Assembly: GCA_030667105.1 (NCBI GenBank)
Contig: DAOUWN010000004.1
Span: 1-16,774 of the forward strand
From: Deltaproteobacteria bacterium
GTDB lineage: Bacteria > Desulfobacterota > Desulfobacteria > C00003060
Reading direction: 5' to 3'
DNA length: 16,774 bases
Shown here: in pieces, positions 1-7,988 of the stretch
How the letters are laid out: each line of letters starts with the position of its first letter
How positions within the stretch are numbered: position 1 is the stretch's first letter
Translations under genes and position numbers: made by a program
Notes under the pieces: model-generated
Told to the model about the DNA's origin: nothing
The model's database searches: none
The model's input: the letters and a program-made list of their open reading frames with translations, nothing else

Positions 1-284
1 CGACGGATCTTGCCATTGCGGGTCAAACTCAGGCGAGGGGTTTGACCATTCCGAGTCATGCCCGGTGGGGCAGTGCCCGTCTTCTGTAGGTTGTTGTTCC
101 TGCAAAGCGTTTCTCACAAGAATGATTGCCTGGTTGATCGTTTTCAGAAAAGATTGAAAACAGGCTCTCCAAAAATCTATTTCTTATCAGGATTTTTGTT
201 CAAATTCCACACAAAACCAATAACCACGATTTTTCCAACACCCCAAGAAGTGCTGAGGTGTGCTGCCAGAGGACTGATTGCTGT
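1..284. other. Gene-free left edge with small hairpins
   Basis: No convincing gene lies here; the short reading frames have no recognisable protein content. Two inverted repeats are visible: 21-47 (10-bp stem beginning GGTCAAAC, one G-T pair, 7-base loop) and 140-161 (GTTTTCA pairing with TGAAAAC). Neither is followed by a clear T-run, so I do not call them terminators. The region lies downstream of the minus-strand methyltransferase gene and may hold its 3' untranslated end. Confidence 0.4.
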
Positions 285-1205
285 TTAGGAATCCGGTTTG
301 CGCAGTAAAAGACCAGCCCAACCCTGATCCCGCAAGTAGGCCTTCTCCTCCGCCTCGTTGTGGATGTACGGTCTTGAAATGAGTTCTTTCTGGCCTTTGC
401 AAAACCCTGCCAGTATCAGCCACCCCCCTGGCCGGACAGCCCTCCAGAGGCTCTGATGCGCTTCAACGTGGACTGAAGGCACCAGGTTGGCCAGCACAAC
501 GTCAAAGGGTCCGCGGCAGCACGACAATTTGCCCAGAACCAAATAGACCCTCGATCCTGCCATGGGATTGAGCTGCAGATTGACTCGTGCAGCAACCACG
601 GCCTCAGCCGAAAGGTCCACGGCAAGCACGTTGAGCCCCCCGAGGGCTGCACCAGCCAACGCCAGAATGCCGCTCCCGCATCCCGCGTCAAGGGCCCAGG
701 CCCCACGCACAGGTGGCAACCCAAAGTCACCTGTAACGAGGGCGTCCAGCAGCTCTAATGACAGGCGGGTGCTGGGATGACTTCCGTCCCCAAAGGCGTC
801 CTTTGCGTCAATGCGGAGCACGGTCTGGCTGCCTTTGGGTTCGACGTGCTCGAGGGGCGGAGCCACCACGAGCCGGGAAGAGACACGGACAGCCTGTGGC
901 TTTCCTTGCTCCCCACCAACACCATCATAGGCCTCAAAACCCCTGAGATCAATACCGAGCGGCTCCGAGAGACCGTATTCTCTCTCAAGTTGCCTCACCA
1001 TCCCTTCTATTCCTGCAAGCCGGGAATCAACCTGCGCATTTCGTTTGATGATCCCCTTGACAAGCCAGACGCCGGTCGTTCCCGCAGGCTCTTCCCAGAC
1101 AGGTGAACCTGTGAAACCGCCAAGCGCTTCACTCACAGTCTTTCTTAGCCGAAAAGGTGTGCTCACCGCCACTTCTATCCATGGTTGACTTGTGTGCGCT
1201 GCCAT
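285..1205 (-). CDS. prmA: PrmA-type ribosomal protein L11 methyltransferase family protein
   Basis: This is a 306-residue SAM-dependent class I methyltransferase of the PrmA family, which in characterised members methylates ribosomal protein L11 in the cytoplasm. Visible motifs are FGDGSHPST (about 138-146, matching the family's GTGTHPTT-type loop), the SAM-binding glycine loop DAGCGSGIL (173-181), an acidic residue ending strand 2 (AVD, D197) and a post-catalytic LANLVPS segment (238-244). The N-terminal WIEVAV region fits the L11-recognition domain. I chose the ATG at 1205 (MAAHTSQPW) over an upstream TTG because family homology begins just after it and an AGGA motif sits about 12 bases upstream. 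Length is close to E. coli PrmA (293). The LANLVPS and GDGSHPST motifs deviate from the usual forms, so the substrate could differ. It is transcribed divergently from the MFS gene. Confidence 0.85.
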   Translation of the reverse strand: MAAHTSQPWIEVAVSTPFRLRKTVSEALGGFTGSPVWEEPAGTTGVWLVKGIIKRNAQVDSRLAGIEGMVRQLEREYGLSEPLGIDLRGFEAYDGVGGEQGKPQAVRVSSRLVVAPPLEHVEPKGSQTVLRIDAKDAFGDGSHPSTRLSLELLDALVTGDFGLPPVRGAWALDAGCGSGILALAGAALGGLNVLAVDLSAEAVVAARVNLQLNPMAGSRVYLVLGKLSCCRGPFDVVLANLVPSVHVEAHQSLWRAVRPGGWLILAGFCKGQKELISRPYIHNEAEEKAYLRDQGWAGLLLRKPDS

Positions 1206-1310
1206 GTTCTTGTTAATTCCTGAATCGTGAAAGTGGTAAATTTTGTTTCTCCTTTTTTGTTCCGGATTGTCCAAGTTAGATCATATCGTTACCACAATAG
1301 CTGGTGTTTT

Positions 1311-2525
1311 ATGAACACAAAGGTGTTTGCTACCCTTTTTTTGGCTGTTTTTTCCGTCACACTGGGCGTGGGCTTGGTGGTTCCTTTGCTGCCGGTCTAT
1401 GCCCACAAATTGGGCGCAACCGGACTTTGCATAGGCTTTATCTTCGGGGCCTTTTCCCTGTCAAGAACGGCCTTTCTCCCCTTTTTTGGCAGAATGTCGG
1501 ATATTAGGGGCCGGAAACCCTTCATCACAACCGGGCTTCTGGGCTATTTCCTGGTCTCAATCGCCTTTGCATTTTCCGAAAGCGTGGAAATCTTTATCCT
1601 GATCCGCTTCTTGCAGGGAATTGCGTCGGCCATGATCCTGCCCGTGGCCCAGGCCTATGTCGGGGAAATCACGCCCGCGCAAAAGGAAGGCTTCACCATG
1701 GGCCTGTTTAACATGTCCCTCTACGCAGGTCTGAGTCTCGGGCCGGTTGTCGGGGGCGCGGTCAACGATGCCTTTGGCATTCAGGCATCCTTTGTGGGCA
1801 TGGGGCTGGTTTCGCTCATTGGTTTCCTCCTGTGTCTTGTTTTGCTGCCGCCCAGAAGCAAGGAAAGGCCTCTTGTAAAGCCCAAGCTGCCGGTTCGTTA
1901 CGCGATCCTCATCAGAAACAGATACATCTGCGCCCTTTTCATGTTCCGCTTGGCCTACACCACCTGTATCGGGATTGTGTGGGCCTTCCTTCCCCTTTTT
2001 GCAGACTCTGATTTCAATCTGTCAAGCTCGTCTATCGGAATCCTGATTATGCTCGGGGTGCTCACCTCCGGTCTTTTACAGACCCCAATGGGCCTTTTGG
2101 CTGATCGCTTCAGCAAGAGAGTCCTGATCGTTGTGGGCGGAATGGTGACTGCGGGAGCCATCTTTTCATTCGTTTACACTGAGGGGTTCTGGGGGCTCTT
2201 TGTGGCCAACATCTTGTTCGGAATCGGCGGAGGGATTGCAATACCGGCTGTCATGGCCATGACAGTCATCTTGGGACGTCACCTAGAGTCCATGGGCTCT
2301 ATCATGGGCCTTTTGACCATGGGCCACAGCCTGGGAATGCTTGTGGGCCCTATTCTGGCAGGCCTGATGATGGATGCCTTTCGATTGGAGCTGGCCTTTG
2401 TGGGAGGCGCTGGTGTCATGGGAATCGGGGTTTGTGTTGCGCTTGCGTTCACATCCGGCTTCAAAATGAGTATAGAGGAAAAACAAAAACCAGACGCCAC
2501 TATTCTCGTCAAGACCCCTAAGTAA
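1311..2525 (+). CDS. Major facilitator superfamily transporter, DHA1-like
   Basis: A 404-residue inner-membrane transporter with the twelve hydrophobic segments expected of the major facilitator superfamily. The loop 2-3 signature GRMSDIRGRK is at 60-69, with a degenerate repeat GLLADRFSKR at 261-270 in the second half. IRFLQG (98-103) resembles motif B. GLSLGPVVGG (140-149) matches the motif C found in proton-coupled drug antiporters of the DHA1 group, so proton-driven efflux is the likely mode; the substrate cannot be read from sequence. The ATG at 1311 (MNTKVFATLF) is preferred because it starts just before the first membrane segment; the reading frame open from 1227 adds 28 residues with no homology value. 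The C-terminal tail after residue 385 is short and polar. Its 105-bp upstream region is shared with the divergent prmA-like gene. Confidence 0.88.
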   Translation: MNTKVFATLFLAVFSVTLGVGLVVPLLPVYAHKLGATGLCIGFIFGAFSLSRTAFLPFFGRMSDIRGRKPFITTGLLGYFLVSIAFAFSESVEIFILIRFLQGIASAMILPVAQAYVGEITPAQKEGFTMGLFNMSLYAGLSLGPVVGGAVNDAFGIQASFVGMGLVSLIGFLLCLVLLPPRSKERPLVKPKLPVRYAILIRNRYICALFMFRLAYTTCIGIVWAFLPLFADSDFNLSSSSIGILIMLGVLTSGLLQTPMGLLADRFSKRVLIVVGGMVTAGAIFSFVYTEGFWGLFVANILFGIGGGIAIPAVMAMTVILGRHLESMGSIMGLLTMGHSLGMLVGPILAGLMMDAFRLELAFVGGAGVMGIGVCVALAFTSGFKMSIEEKQKPDATILVKTPK

Positions 2526-2563
2526 GGCCGAAAGTACTATTACTGTTCCTCCAAAACCCTTAG

Positions 2564-2595
2564 TCCAATACTCCATCACTCCGGCACTCCAATTG
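2564..2595. repeat. Degenerate 8-bp tandem repeat
   Basis: Four consecutive 8-base units read TCCAATAC, TCCATCAC, TCCGGCAC and TCCAATTG. The last overlaps a small hairpin (CTCCA at 2587-2591 with TGGAG at 2596-2600). It lies between the MFS stop and the PiT promoter. No T-run follows, so terminator function is not supported. Confidence 0.5.
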
Positions 2596-2618
2596 TGGAG
2601 CGAAACTAAGCCCACACA

Positions 2619-2647
2619 TTGACGAATCTTGTGACATACAGTATACG
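2619..2647 (+). promoter_or_regulatory. Putative sigma70 promoter of the PiT gene
   Basis: TTGACG at 2619-2624 and TATACG at 2642-2647 are separated by exactly 17 bases. This predicts a start near 2654 and a leader of about 70 bases before the PiT ATG. The segment 2632-2650 is also a loose palindrome (TGAC...GTCA), which could be an operator. Confidence 0.6.
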
Positions 2648-2724
2648 TCAGCCACCAGCGACGCTAGAACGCGCACGACACAGGGCTGGATTCCCTGAGG
2701 GAGTGCTGGAGACTATTTAGACTG

Positions 2725-3648
2725 ATGTGGAAACTCACTGGCGGACTTTTTTTCGGATGGGGCCTCGGGGCTAATGATTCAGCCAACTTGTTCGGCCCAA
2801 GTGTGGCTGCGGGCATGGTGAAGTATCGCGCTGCCGTTATTCTAACGTCTCTCTATGTGATTCTTGGCGCCGTGATGGAGGGTCCCAAGTGCATGGACAC
2901 TGTGGGAAAACTCTCCGATTTGTCACCGATGGCTGCATTTGTCTGTGCCTTTTCTGCCGCACTCACAATGCTGGTTATGACATTATTGAAGCTGCCTGCA
3001 TCTGCCAGCCAGGCCATTATAGGAGCAGTCATGGGTGTGGGCGTGCTGACGCACACGGCCGAGTTTAGCAGGCTTTACAAGATCCTCGCATGTTGGGTTC
3101 TAACCCCGATCGGGTGGATCTTTTTCGCCATGGTTTTATACAAATTTTTTGCTTACGTGCTGGATGTCTTATTCAGAGATGTTTATCGGCGTAATTTATT
3201 CCTTACAATTGCCGTGATCCTATCCGGATGTTACGGTTCGTATTGCCTGGGGGCCAACAACGTGGCGAACGTGACCGGAGTTTATGTTGGATGCGGTATG
3301 CTCACTCCTTTTATGGCCTCTATCATAGGTGCATTGAGCATCTCATCAGGCGTCCTCACTTACAGCCGCGTGGTTATGATGACAGTGGGGAAAAGAATCG
3401 CCCCATTAGACCCTTTTTCGGCCTTTGTTGCCATTCTGGCAAATGCGGTGACCATTCACGTCTTTACCCAGGTAGGCGTTCCGGTCTCTTCTTCCCAGGC
3501 CATTGTGGGCGCGGTTATCGGCGTTGGAATGCTCAAAAGCCTGCGAACGGTCAGCACCAAAATGATTGTCATGATCGGCGTGGCATGGATATCAACGCCT
3601 CTTTCAGCGGGGATTGTGTCGTACTTGATTGCAATGTTGTTGATGTGA
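2725..3648 (+). CDS. pit: PiT-family inorganic phosphate permease
   Basis: A 307-residue membrane protein of the PiT/PNaS family, which imports inorganic phosphate (often as a metal-phosphate complex) with protons or sodium. The diagnostic inverted duplication is clear: GANDSAN at 15-21 and GANNVAN at 176-182, each followed about 75 residues later by a paired motif, PASASQAIIGAVMGVG (91-106) and PVSSSQAIVGAVIGVG (253-268). The protein is almost entirely hydrophobic with a charged break near 150-156 (FRDVYRRN). It is on the compact side; many bacterial PiT proteins are 330-500 residues with a longer central loop. The ATG at 2725 has GGAGA about 12 bases upstream and starts about 14 residues before the first signature. 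The gene converges with the DUF47/CBS operon, whose DUF47 product is the usual partner of PiT permeases. Confidence 0.92.
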   Translation: MWKLTGGLFFGWGLGANDSANLFGPSVAAGMVKYRAAVILTSLYVILGAVMEGPKCMDTVGKLSDLSPMAAFVCAFSAALTMLVMTLLKLPASASQAIIGAVMGVGVLTHTAEFSRLYKILACWVLTPIGWIFFAMVLYKFFAYVLDVLFRDVYRRNLFLTIAVILSGCYGSYCLGANNVANVTGVYVGCGMLTPFMASIIGALSISSGVLTYSRVVMMTVGKRIAPLDPFSAFVAILANAVTIHVFTQVGVPVSSSQAIVGAVIGVGMLKSLRTVSTKMIVMIGVAWISTPLSAGIVSYLIAMLLM

Positions 3649-3756
3649 AGACAAGGAATCACATCTCCGTGTTCCCTGTGCCTCAGTGGTGAAAGATACT
3701 ACTCAAAATGCATCACCGTAGTTTGGTCAAGGGGCAAATTGAGGAGAATTTCGTAC

Positions 3757-4386
3757 CTAAACCAGGCCGGCTTTGATGACCTGAAGATAATCACTGGCAT
3801 CTTCGATTACATCGCTTACGCTTGTAAGACTCGAGGAAAAATCCGACAGCGCTTTTCCTTCCCAGAATGTCTTGACATCTATTTTTTTGAGTTCCTCAAA
3901 CAGATCAAACTTGATATCATCAACTTTTTTCTCATAAGCCCTGATTGCAAGAGCCTTCTCTTTTAAATCACCTCCACTCATCAAGGCCTCAAAACTTATC
4001 AAAAGCATATCACCCATCCCAAGATTCAACGTGGAAATTTGTGAACAGTTGCCTTGTATCGACTCATAGACTTTTAAGTCCAGATAGTGATATGCAGCGT
4101 CTTCCAGAAGGTCAAATACCTTGTCCACGATCTCTGCAAACTTGCACAAGCCTGGACGGAGATAGGGCAAAAAAGCACCCTCGTAGATGGTAGAAACAAT
4201 ATCTCTTCTGATAACATCTCCCTCCCGTTCCAGGTCCATAATACCGCGCATCAGTTCTTTGTTCTGCCCTTTAATGGCCTTCTCAAAAACACCGAGGGCC
4301 GAGCACAGGAGTTTTATGTGTTTGGCCAGATTTTCAATTACTACTCGTTCTTTCTTGTCGGGCACGAATAGGCTTTTAAGCAACAT
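3757..4386 (-). CDS. DUF47 (PhoU-like) phosphate-transport accessory protein
   Basis: This 209-residue, largely helical cytoplasmic protein matches the DUF47/PhoU-like family, commonly encoded beside PiT permeases and thought to regulate them. The N-terminus MLLKSLFVPDKKERV is typical. Acidic metal-binding helices are visible: LEREGDVIRRDI (52-63, an ExxxD pattern) and IVDKVFDLLEDAA (86-98), with further acidic repeats (KKVDDIKFDLFEEL) near 173-186. Length equals the family norm. The start at 4386 is supported by GAGGAAAGG just upstream and overlaps the end of the CBS gene by 11 bases, so the two are translationally linked. Unlike the usual same-strand DUF47-pit arrangement, the permease here faces it from the opposite strand across a 108-bp gap in which I see no obvious terminator. 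Confidence 0.88.
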   Translation of the reverse strand: MLLKSLFVPDKKERVVIENLAKHIKLLCSALGVFEKAIKGQNKELMRGIMDLEREGDVIRRDIVSTIYEGAFLPYLRPGLCKFAEIVDKVFDLLEDAAYHYLDLKVYESIQGNCSQISTLNLGMGDMLLISFEALMSGGDLKEKALAIRAYEKKVDDIKFDLFEELKKIDVKTFWEGKALSDFSSSLTSVSDVIEDASDYLQVIKAGLV

Positions 4387-4780
4387 GACCTTTCCTCGCT
4401 CTTAAGATCAATGAACCATACATGGCATCCACTAGAGTAAAAATGCCAATGGGCTTTTTCCCCTCGCATACAAAGAGCCTTCCAATATTGAATTTCTTCA
4501 TCAAGGCAGCCGCATCTGCCAATTCAGTATCCCGATCAATGCAAACAACCGGTTTAGAGGCAATTTCAGACACCTTGATGTCATTTGGATTGAGATCCTC
4601 GCTCAATACCTTGAAAACCACATCTGTTGCAGTAACAACTCCGTAAACGTCTTCGTCGCCAACAGGTGTCACCACCAATGAACGGATTCTCTTATCCAAC
4701 ATCCTTTCGATTGCGTCATAAGCACTCTTGTCGCCTCGAACGTTTTCAAGTTTCGTTTTCATAAATTCCTTTACTTTCAT
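4376..4780 (-). CDS. CBS-pair domain protein
   Basis: A 134-residue stand-alone Bateman module: CBS domain 1 at about 6-62 (MKTKLENVRGDKSAYDAIE onward, ending VVTATDVVFKVL) and CBS domain 2 at about 70-126 (VSEIASKPVVCIDRDTEL onward, with IGIFTLVDAMYG). The xTxxD nucleotide-contact patterns are present as TATD (50-53) and TLVD (115-118). Such modules bind adenosine nucleotides and regulate partner proteins. As first gene of a two-gene operon with an 11-bp overlap into the DUF47 gene, its likely role is to convey energy or nucleotide status to phosphate uptake; that is inference. The ATG at 4780 has a strong AGGAGGT 8 bases upstream, and a near-consensus promoter lies at 4858-4886. Confidence 0.9.
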   Translation of the reverse strand: MKVKEFMKTKLENVRGDKSAYDAIERMLDKRIRSLVVTPVGDEDVYGVVTATDVVFKVLSEDLNPNDIKVSEIASKPVVCIDRDTELADAAALMKKFNIGRLFVCEGKKPIGIFTLVDAMYGSLILRARKGHVA

Positions 4781-4857
4781 GCCTAGACCTCCTGGAAAAA
4801 ATTTGTCCTCTCAGAAATAACAATACTCTTGCTGAGAACCTGTTTCTTGCACGGGAG

Positions 4858-4886
4858 ACTATAGGCAAATTGTCCTGGTCTGTCAA
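4858..4886 (-). promoter_or_regulatory. Strong sigma70-type promoter for the CBS-DUF47 operon
   Basis: Read on the minus strand, a perfect TTGACA (4881-4886) is followed after 17 bases by TATAGT (4858-4863). The expected start is near 4851, giving a leader of about 70 bases before the CBS gene's AGGAGGT site. Confidence 0.72.
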
Positions 4887-4969
4887 CACCGTGGGGAACA
4901 TCTAGGCCGATTCCGCCCCTTGGATTACCGCATTGTATGTTAGCCGACGTGCGAGCGTCTCAGGCATGA

Positions 4970-4998
4970 TTGACAATAGACTCATACTGGTTTAGATT
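4970..4998 (+). promoter_or_regulatory. Putative sigma70 promoter for the MoxR operon
   Basis: TTGACA at 4970-4975 and TAGATT at 4993-4998 are separated by 17 bases. This would start transcription near 5005 and give a leader of about 165 bases that includes the palindromic repeat cluster 5001-5146. The -35 is perfect and the -10 matches four of six bases. Confidence 0.55.
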
Positions 4999-5000
4999 TG

Positions 5001-5146
5001 ATGAACTCGTAAGAAGTCCGCATTAGACGGCAAAGTAATCCGCCGGAGGCGGATCGCAATGACCTGTCTGCGTGCAACGCACAGGCAGGCGAAATATGAA
5101 GCACAATCCGCCGGAGGCGGACAGATGGAATTTTTGCGAAGCCGAC
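5001..5146. repeat. Palindromic repeat cluster in the MoxR operon leader
   Basis: Two identical 17-base units beginning AATCCGCC and ending GGCGGA lie at 5037-5053 and 5105-5121; each folds as TCCGCC/GGCGGA around GGA. Between them, 5063-5089 forms an imperfect hairpin of about 11 pairs (CCTGTCTGCGTGC against GCACAGGCAGG). The left edge (ACTCGTAAGAAGTC) resembles the terminal repeat of the element at 13152-13335, and 5127-5146 is a diverged inverted copy. This looks like a degenerate REP/MITE-type insertion. It fills most of the gene-free stretch before the MoxR gene. Confidence 0.65.
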
Positions 5147-5168
5147 AACAATGGAAAGGCTATAGATT

Positions 5169-6002
5169 ATGAAGTCACAGACAAGCGAAACCGTCACAAT
5201 GGGTTCACTGGAAATCATGCTGGCCCAGCCTGCAGAGTTGCCTTTGAAATGGGTGGGACAGAAGGAATTGATAAAGCAGGTACTGGCCGCATGGATGGTC
5301 ATTGACGAAAAGGATGTTCCTTTCAACCCCCGTCTCGTTGGGAAACCTGGCGTTGGCAAGACCACACTCGGGTATGCTGCGGCCAAACAGATAAACAGGC
5401 AGACATACCTGTTTCAAGCTACCATGGACACTCGACCTGAGGACCTCATCATCACCCCTGTGATGGGGGGGGACGGCAAGGTGAAATACGCTGCCAGCTC
5501 TTTGGTTACAGCCATGATCAGGGGCGGTGTGTGTATCTTGGACGAAGGGAACCGGATGAGCGAAAAATCGTGGGCATCTCTTGCTCCTCTACTGGACGAC
5601 AGGCGATATGTGGAGTCTATCATAACCGGTTTGACCATATCAGCCCACCCTGACTTCAGGTTTGTGGTCACGATTAACGAAGATGCTTCCACCTATGATA
5701 TCCCAGAATATATCCACTCAAGGCTGCAGCCCCAGATATTTATCGATTTTCCGGACCGAGAAGACGAACTGCTGATCCTGAAGGAAAACCTCCCCTTTGC
5801 CGACGAGGACATCCTGAACTACATGGTCTATTTTCTCCAACGGACCCATATGGCAGACGAGGTCTATTCTGTGCGCGACGGAATCAATATGGCCAGGTAC
5901 GCCCTTAAGATGATGCACGGAACTCGGATGACAAAAAAAGAAGCTCTTCACCTTGCGCTCCTCAATGTGCTTGGGGATGAGGCCCTTCGTTATCAAGAGT
6001 AA
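5169..6002 (+). CDS. MoxR-family AAA+ ATPase
   Basis: A 277-residue cytoplasmic AAA+ ATPase of the MoxR group, whose members remodel partner proteins or assist metal-centre and complex maturation. Walker A is GKPGVGKT (58-65), Walker B VCILDE (121-126), sensor 1 the asparagine of VVTIN (N170), and an arginine-finger candidate lies in HSRLQP (R185). The C-terminal lid (about 200-277) is short, as usual for the group. GGAAAGG sits about 9 bases upstream of the ATG at 5169; an internal ATG at residue 11 is possible. The next gene begins 2 bases after the stop, so the two are almost surely co-expressed. MoxR proteins usually sit beside a VWA-domain gene; none is adjacent here, and the partner seems to be the 649-residue protein instead. 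Confidence 0.9.
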   Translation: MKSQTSETVTMGSLEIMLAQPAELPLKWVGQKELIKQVLAAWMVIDEKDVPFNPRLVGKPGVGKTTLGYAAAKQINRQTYLFQATMDTRPEDLIITPVMGGDGKVKYAASSLVTAMIRGGVCILDEGNRMSEKSWASLAPLLDDRRYVESIITGLTISAHPDFRFVVTINEDASTYDIPEYIHSRLQPQIFIDFPDREDELLILKENLPFADEDILNYMVYFLQRTHMADEVYSVRDGINMARYALKMMHGTRMTKKEALHLALLNVLGDEALRYQE

Positions 6003-6004
6003 AA

Positions 6005-7954
6005 ATGATCAATGAGCCCTTGAACCCATTCGGCCCCATCTATCCTGTCCCCATCGTCCATTACAGCATGGAGTTTGCCGATGCAGTACGGCACCTGTTT
6101 CACCATATCAGGCCCGAGGCTGTAGCCGTTGAACTGCCTCACTCCATACAGGCCGTAGTCCAAAAAGGCGTACAACGGCTCCCGGAACTATCCGTGGCCC
6201 TGTACCAGAATATGCGAGGGGAAACCATCTATCTGCCGATCGAACCGACAGACCCTCTCGCAGAGGCCATCCGGTCCGGCCTTGAGGCCAACGTACCTGT
6301 CTACTTTGTGGACCTCGACCTGGATACGTATCCTTCACATCGTGATCATGTGCCTGACACCTATGCGGCCCACCGGTTGGGAATCAATGCCTACTACAGT
6401 ATTTGCGCACAGGTGTTACTGCCGGCACAAGCAAAAGGCCCTGCTGACATCAGGCGCGAGGCCGGCATGGCCTACCGACTGCAAAAGCTTGCGGCCAAAC
6501 ATGACAAGATACTCTTTGTTTGCGGGCTGGCACATCTTGAAGGTGTGAGGGCGGCTTTTTTTCGTCCCCAGGCCGAGCCCCTTGAGAGGACAAAACGTAC
6601 CGGGGTCAGCCTGTTTAATCTTCACCCGGAGGATCTGGCTGAAGTCATAACAGAATACCCCTTTTTGGCGTCCGTATATGAATACCGGAGAAAAACACTT
6701 CCGCCGGAGCCTGAACTCTCGAAGTTTTCGGTTCGAAAGAAACTCGGCGTTCTTGCCCTGATGAGTGGAGGCAAGGAGACCTGTTCTGAAAAAGATGCCC
6801 TGGATGCGTCCATAAGATGGGCTGTGCATCATGTCAAACCGGGCGCTGTGGATCGCCAGTTGGCAACCCTCCGACTCTTTGACGAGGCAGCGCGGCATTA
6901 TCACCAGGATACAGGGGAGGAAGTCTACCGGTGGCAGAAACGGGCCTTTTTCCGTTTTTCGAGAAATTATGCCCTCCTGGAAAACAGGCTCCTCTCGGAC
7001 TTCTACCAACTTCTTGCTGCCGCCCGTGGATGTGTGGACGACAATTTCTGCTATGCCTTCTGGCGATTGGGCTCTTTTTACCCATGGCAAAAGGCCCAGT
7101 CTTCCGTTGCCACCATCCGTATGAGTGGAGAGATGCTTTGGCTGGGAACACGAAGGATTCACATCCGCAGGAGGCTTCCCAGGATCAAGCGTAGACCGGT
7201 GTATATCCCGAAAAAACGCCGAATAAGGGAGCGCAGGCCAGGAGAATGGCTGGAAGGTTTTGAGGACCCTTATATCTGCTCATATCCGCCCGAGGACCTT
7301 GCCGTTGAGAATTACGGCAGCTTTCTTAAATCCAAGGGCTCATTGGTGCTGTCAGCCGATGATGCAGCCAGCGTGCCCTTTGAAACCACTATTCTGGACG
7401 GCATTGACATGCGGGAGACAGCCCGCCACCTCAACGAAGGCCGTATCTACGTCAAGGAGTTCAAGAGGGTCAAAGGTGGCGTAGGGTCTATTGTTGTGAT
7501 ATTTGATGAAGACACGACAGGAGACAAATACCCCCACCTGATGACATGGCTCGGAGAACATGACCAGGAGTCGGACATGGCCTTTTATGCCACCAGTCCG
7601 GCCGAGCACATTGTCGGCCCCGGAATCTCAAGGTGTATCTATGGGGGGTTTGTCATGACGTTTCCTCCTCTCAGACTCGCTGACGTCTGGGGGGACCCCG
7701 AGTATGATTGGGCGCGGACCAAGGCAGAGCGCCTCCTTCTGGCCGGCCTGGAATACAGCGTGGAAAAGCATGTGGTTTATGTGGCCAGGTCTGCGCCCAG
7801 GTCATTTATTAAACAGGTGGCAACCGGGTGGGGCAAATGTATCGTTTACATACCGATCGGCCAGCTTTCGCCCATTAAGTTGAAACAGATACGCACGCTT
7901 CACGTGCTGTCAGGCAAAAACAAACGAAAGATTGCCGGTAATTATATATGGTAA
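6005..7954 (+). CDS. Large protein with TraB/Tiki/DUF5682-like N-terminal domain
   Basis: A 649-residue protein I cannot name with certainty. The N-terminal part (about 13-230) has the layout of the TraB/GumN/Tiki/ChaN superfamily, including DUF5682 proteins encoded beside MoxR ATPases: a first strand with a histidine (PIVHY), VAVELP with a conserved acidic residue (E43), VPVYFVDLD (97-105) and the GxxH motif GLAHLE (G174, H177). A helical middle (260-380, rich in Trp, Tyr and Arg) leads to a strongly basic segment (about 383-411, with RRR, KRR, KKRR) and then an alpha/beta C-terminal part (about 430-649) with strands such as GSIVVIFDED (494-503) that I do not recognise. No signal peptide or membrane segment is seen, so it is probably cytoplasmic. 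It starts 2 bases after the MoxR stop and is followed 34 bases later by the Usp gene. A substrate or client of the MoxR ATPase is the natural inference; any enzymatic activity is unproven. Confidence 0.72.
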   Translation: MINEPLNPFGPIYPVPIVHYSMEFADAVRHLFHHIRPEAVAVELPHSIQAVVQKGVQRLPELSVALYQNMRGETIYLPIEPTDPLAEAIRSGLEANVPVYFVDLDLDTYPSHRDHVPDTYAAHRLGINAYYSICAQVLLPAQAKGPADIRREAGMAYRLQKLAAKHDKILFVCGLAHLEGVRAAFFRPQAEPLERTKRTGVSLFNLHPEDLAEVITEYPFLASVYEYRRKTLPPEPELSKFSVRKKLGVLALMSGGKETCSEKDALDASIRWAVHHVKPGAVDRQLATLRLFDEAARHYHQDTGEEVYRWQKRAFFRFSRNYALLENRLLSDFYQLLAAARGCVDDNFCYAFWRLGSFYPWQKAQSSVATIRMSGEMLWLGTRRIHIRRRLPRIKRRPVYIPKKRRIRERRPGEWLEGFEDPYICSYPPEDLAVENYGSFLKSKGSLVLSADDAASVPFETTILDGIDMRETARHLNEGRIYVKEFKRVKGGVGSIVVIFDEDTTGDKYPHLMTWLGEHDQESDMAFYATSPAEHIVGPGISRCIYGGFVMTFPPLRLADVWGDPEYDWARTKAERLLLAGLEYSVEKHVVYVARSAPRSFIKQVATGWGKCIVYIPIGQLSPIKLKQIRTLHVLSGKNKRKIAGNYIW

Positions 7955-7988
7955 ATTTGCAGACCCCAGTGAGAAAGGAGGATCACTC

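Noticed and set aside
1206..1274. Upstream TTG start for the PrmA-like gene
   Set aside because: It adds 23 polar residues before the conserved N-terminal domain, whereas the ATG at 1205 fits family length and has a nearby AGGA.
1227..1310. 28-residue N-terminal extension of the MFS transporter
   Set aside because: It precedes the natural first membrane helix, has no transporter similarity and lies in the divergent promoter region; the ATG at 1311 is the better start.
5037..5121. CRISPR array suggested by two identical 17-base palindromic units
   Set aside because: Only two copies, no further spacer-repeat pattern and no cas genes; better explained as REP-like repeats.
6416..7162. 248-residue open frame on the minus strand inside the 649-residue gene
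   Set aside because: No domain or ribosome site; it is an antisense shadow of a strong coding frame in a tight operon.
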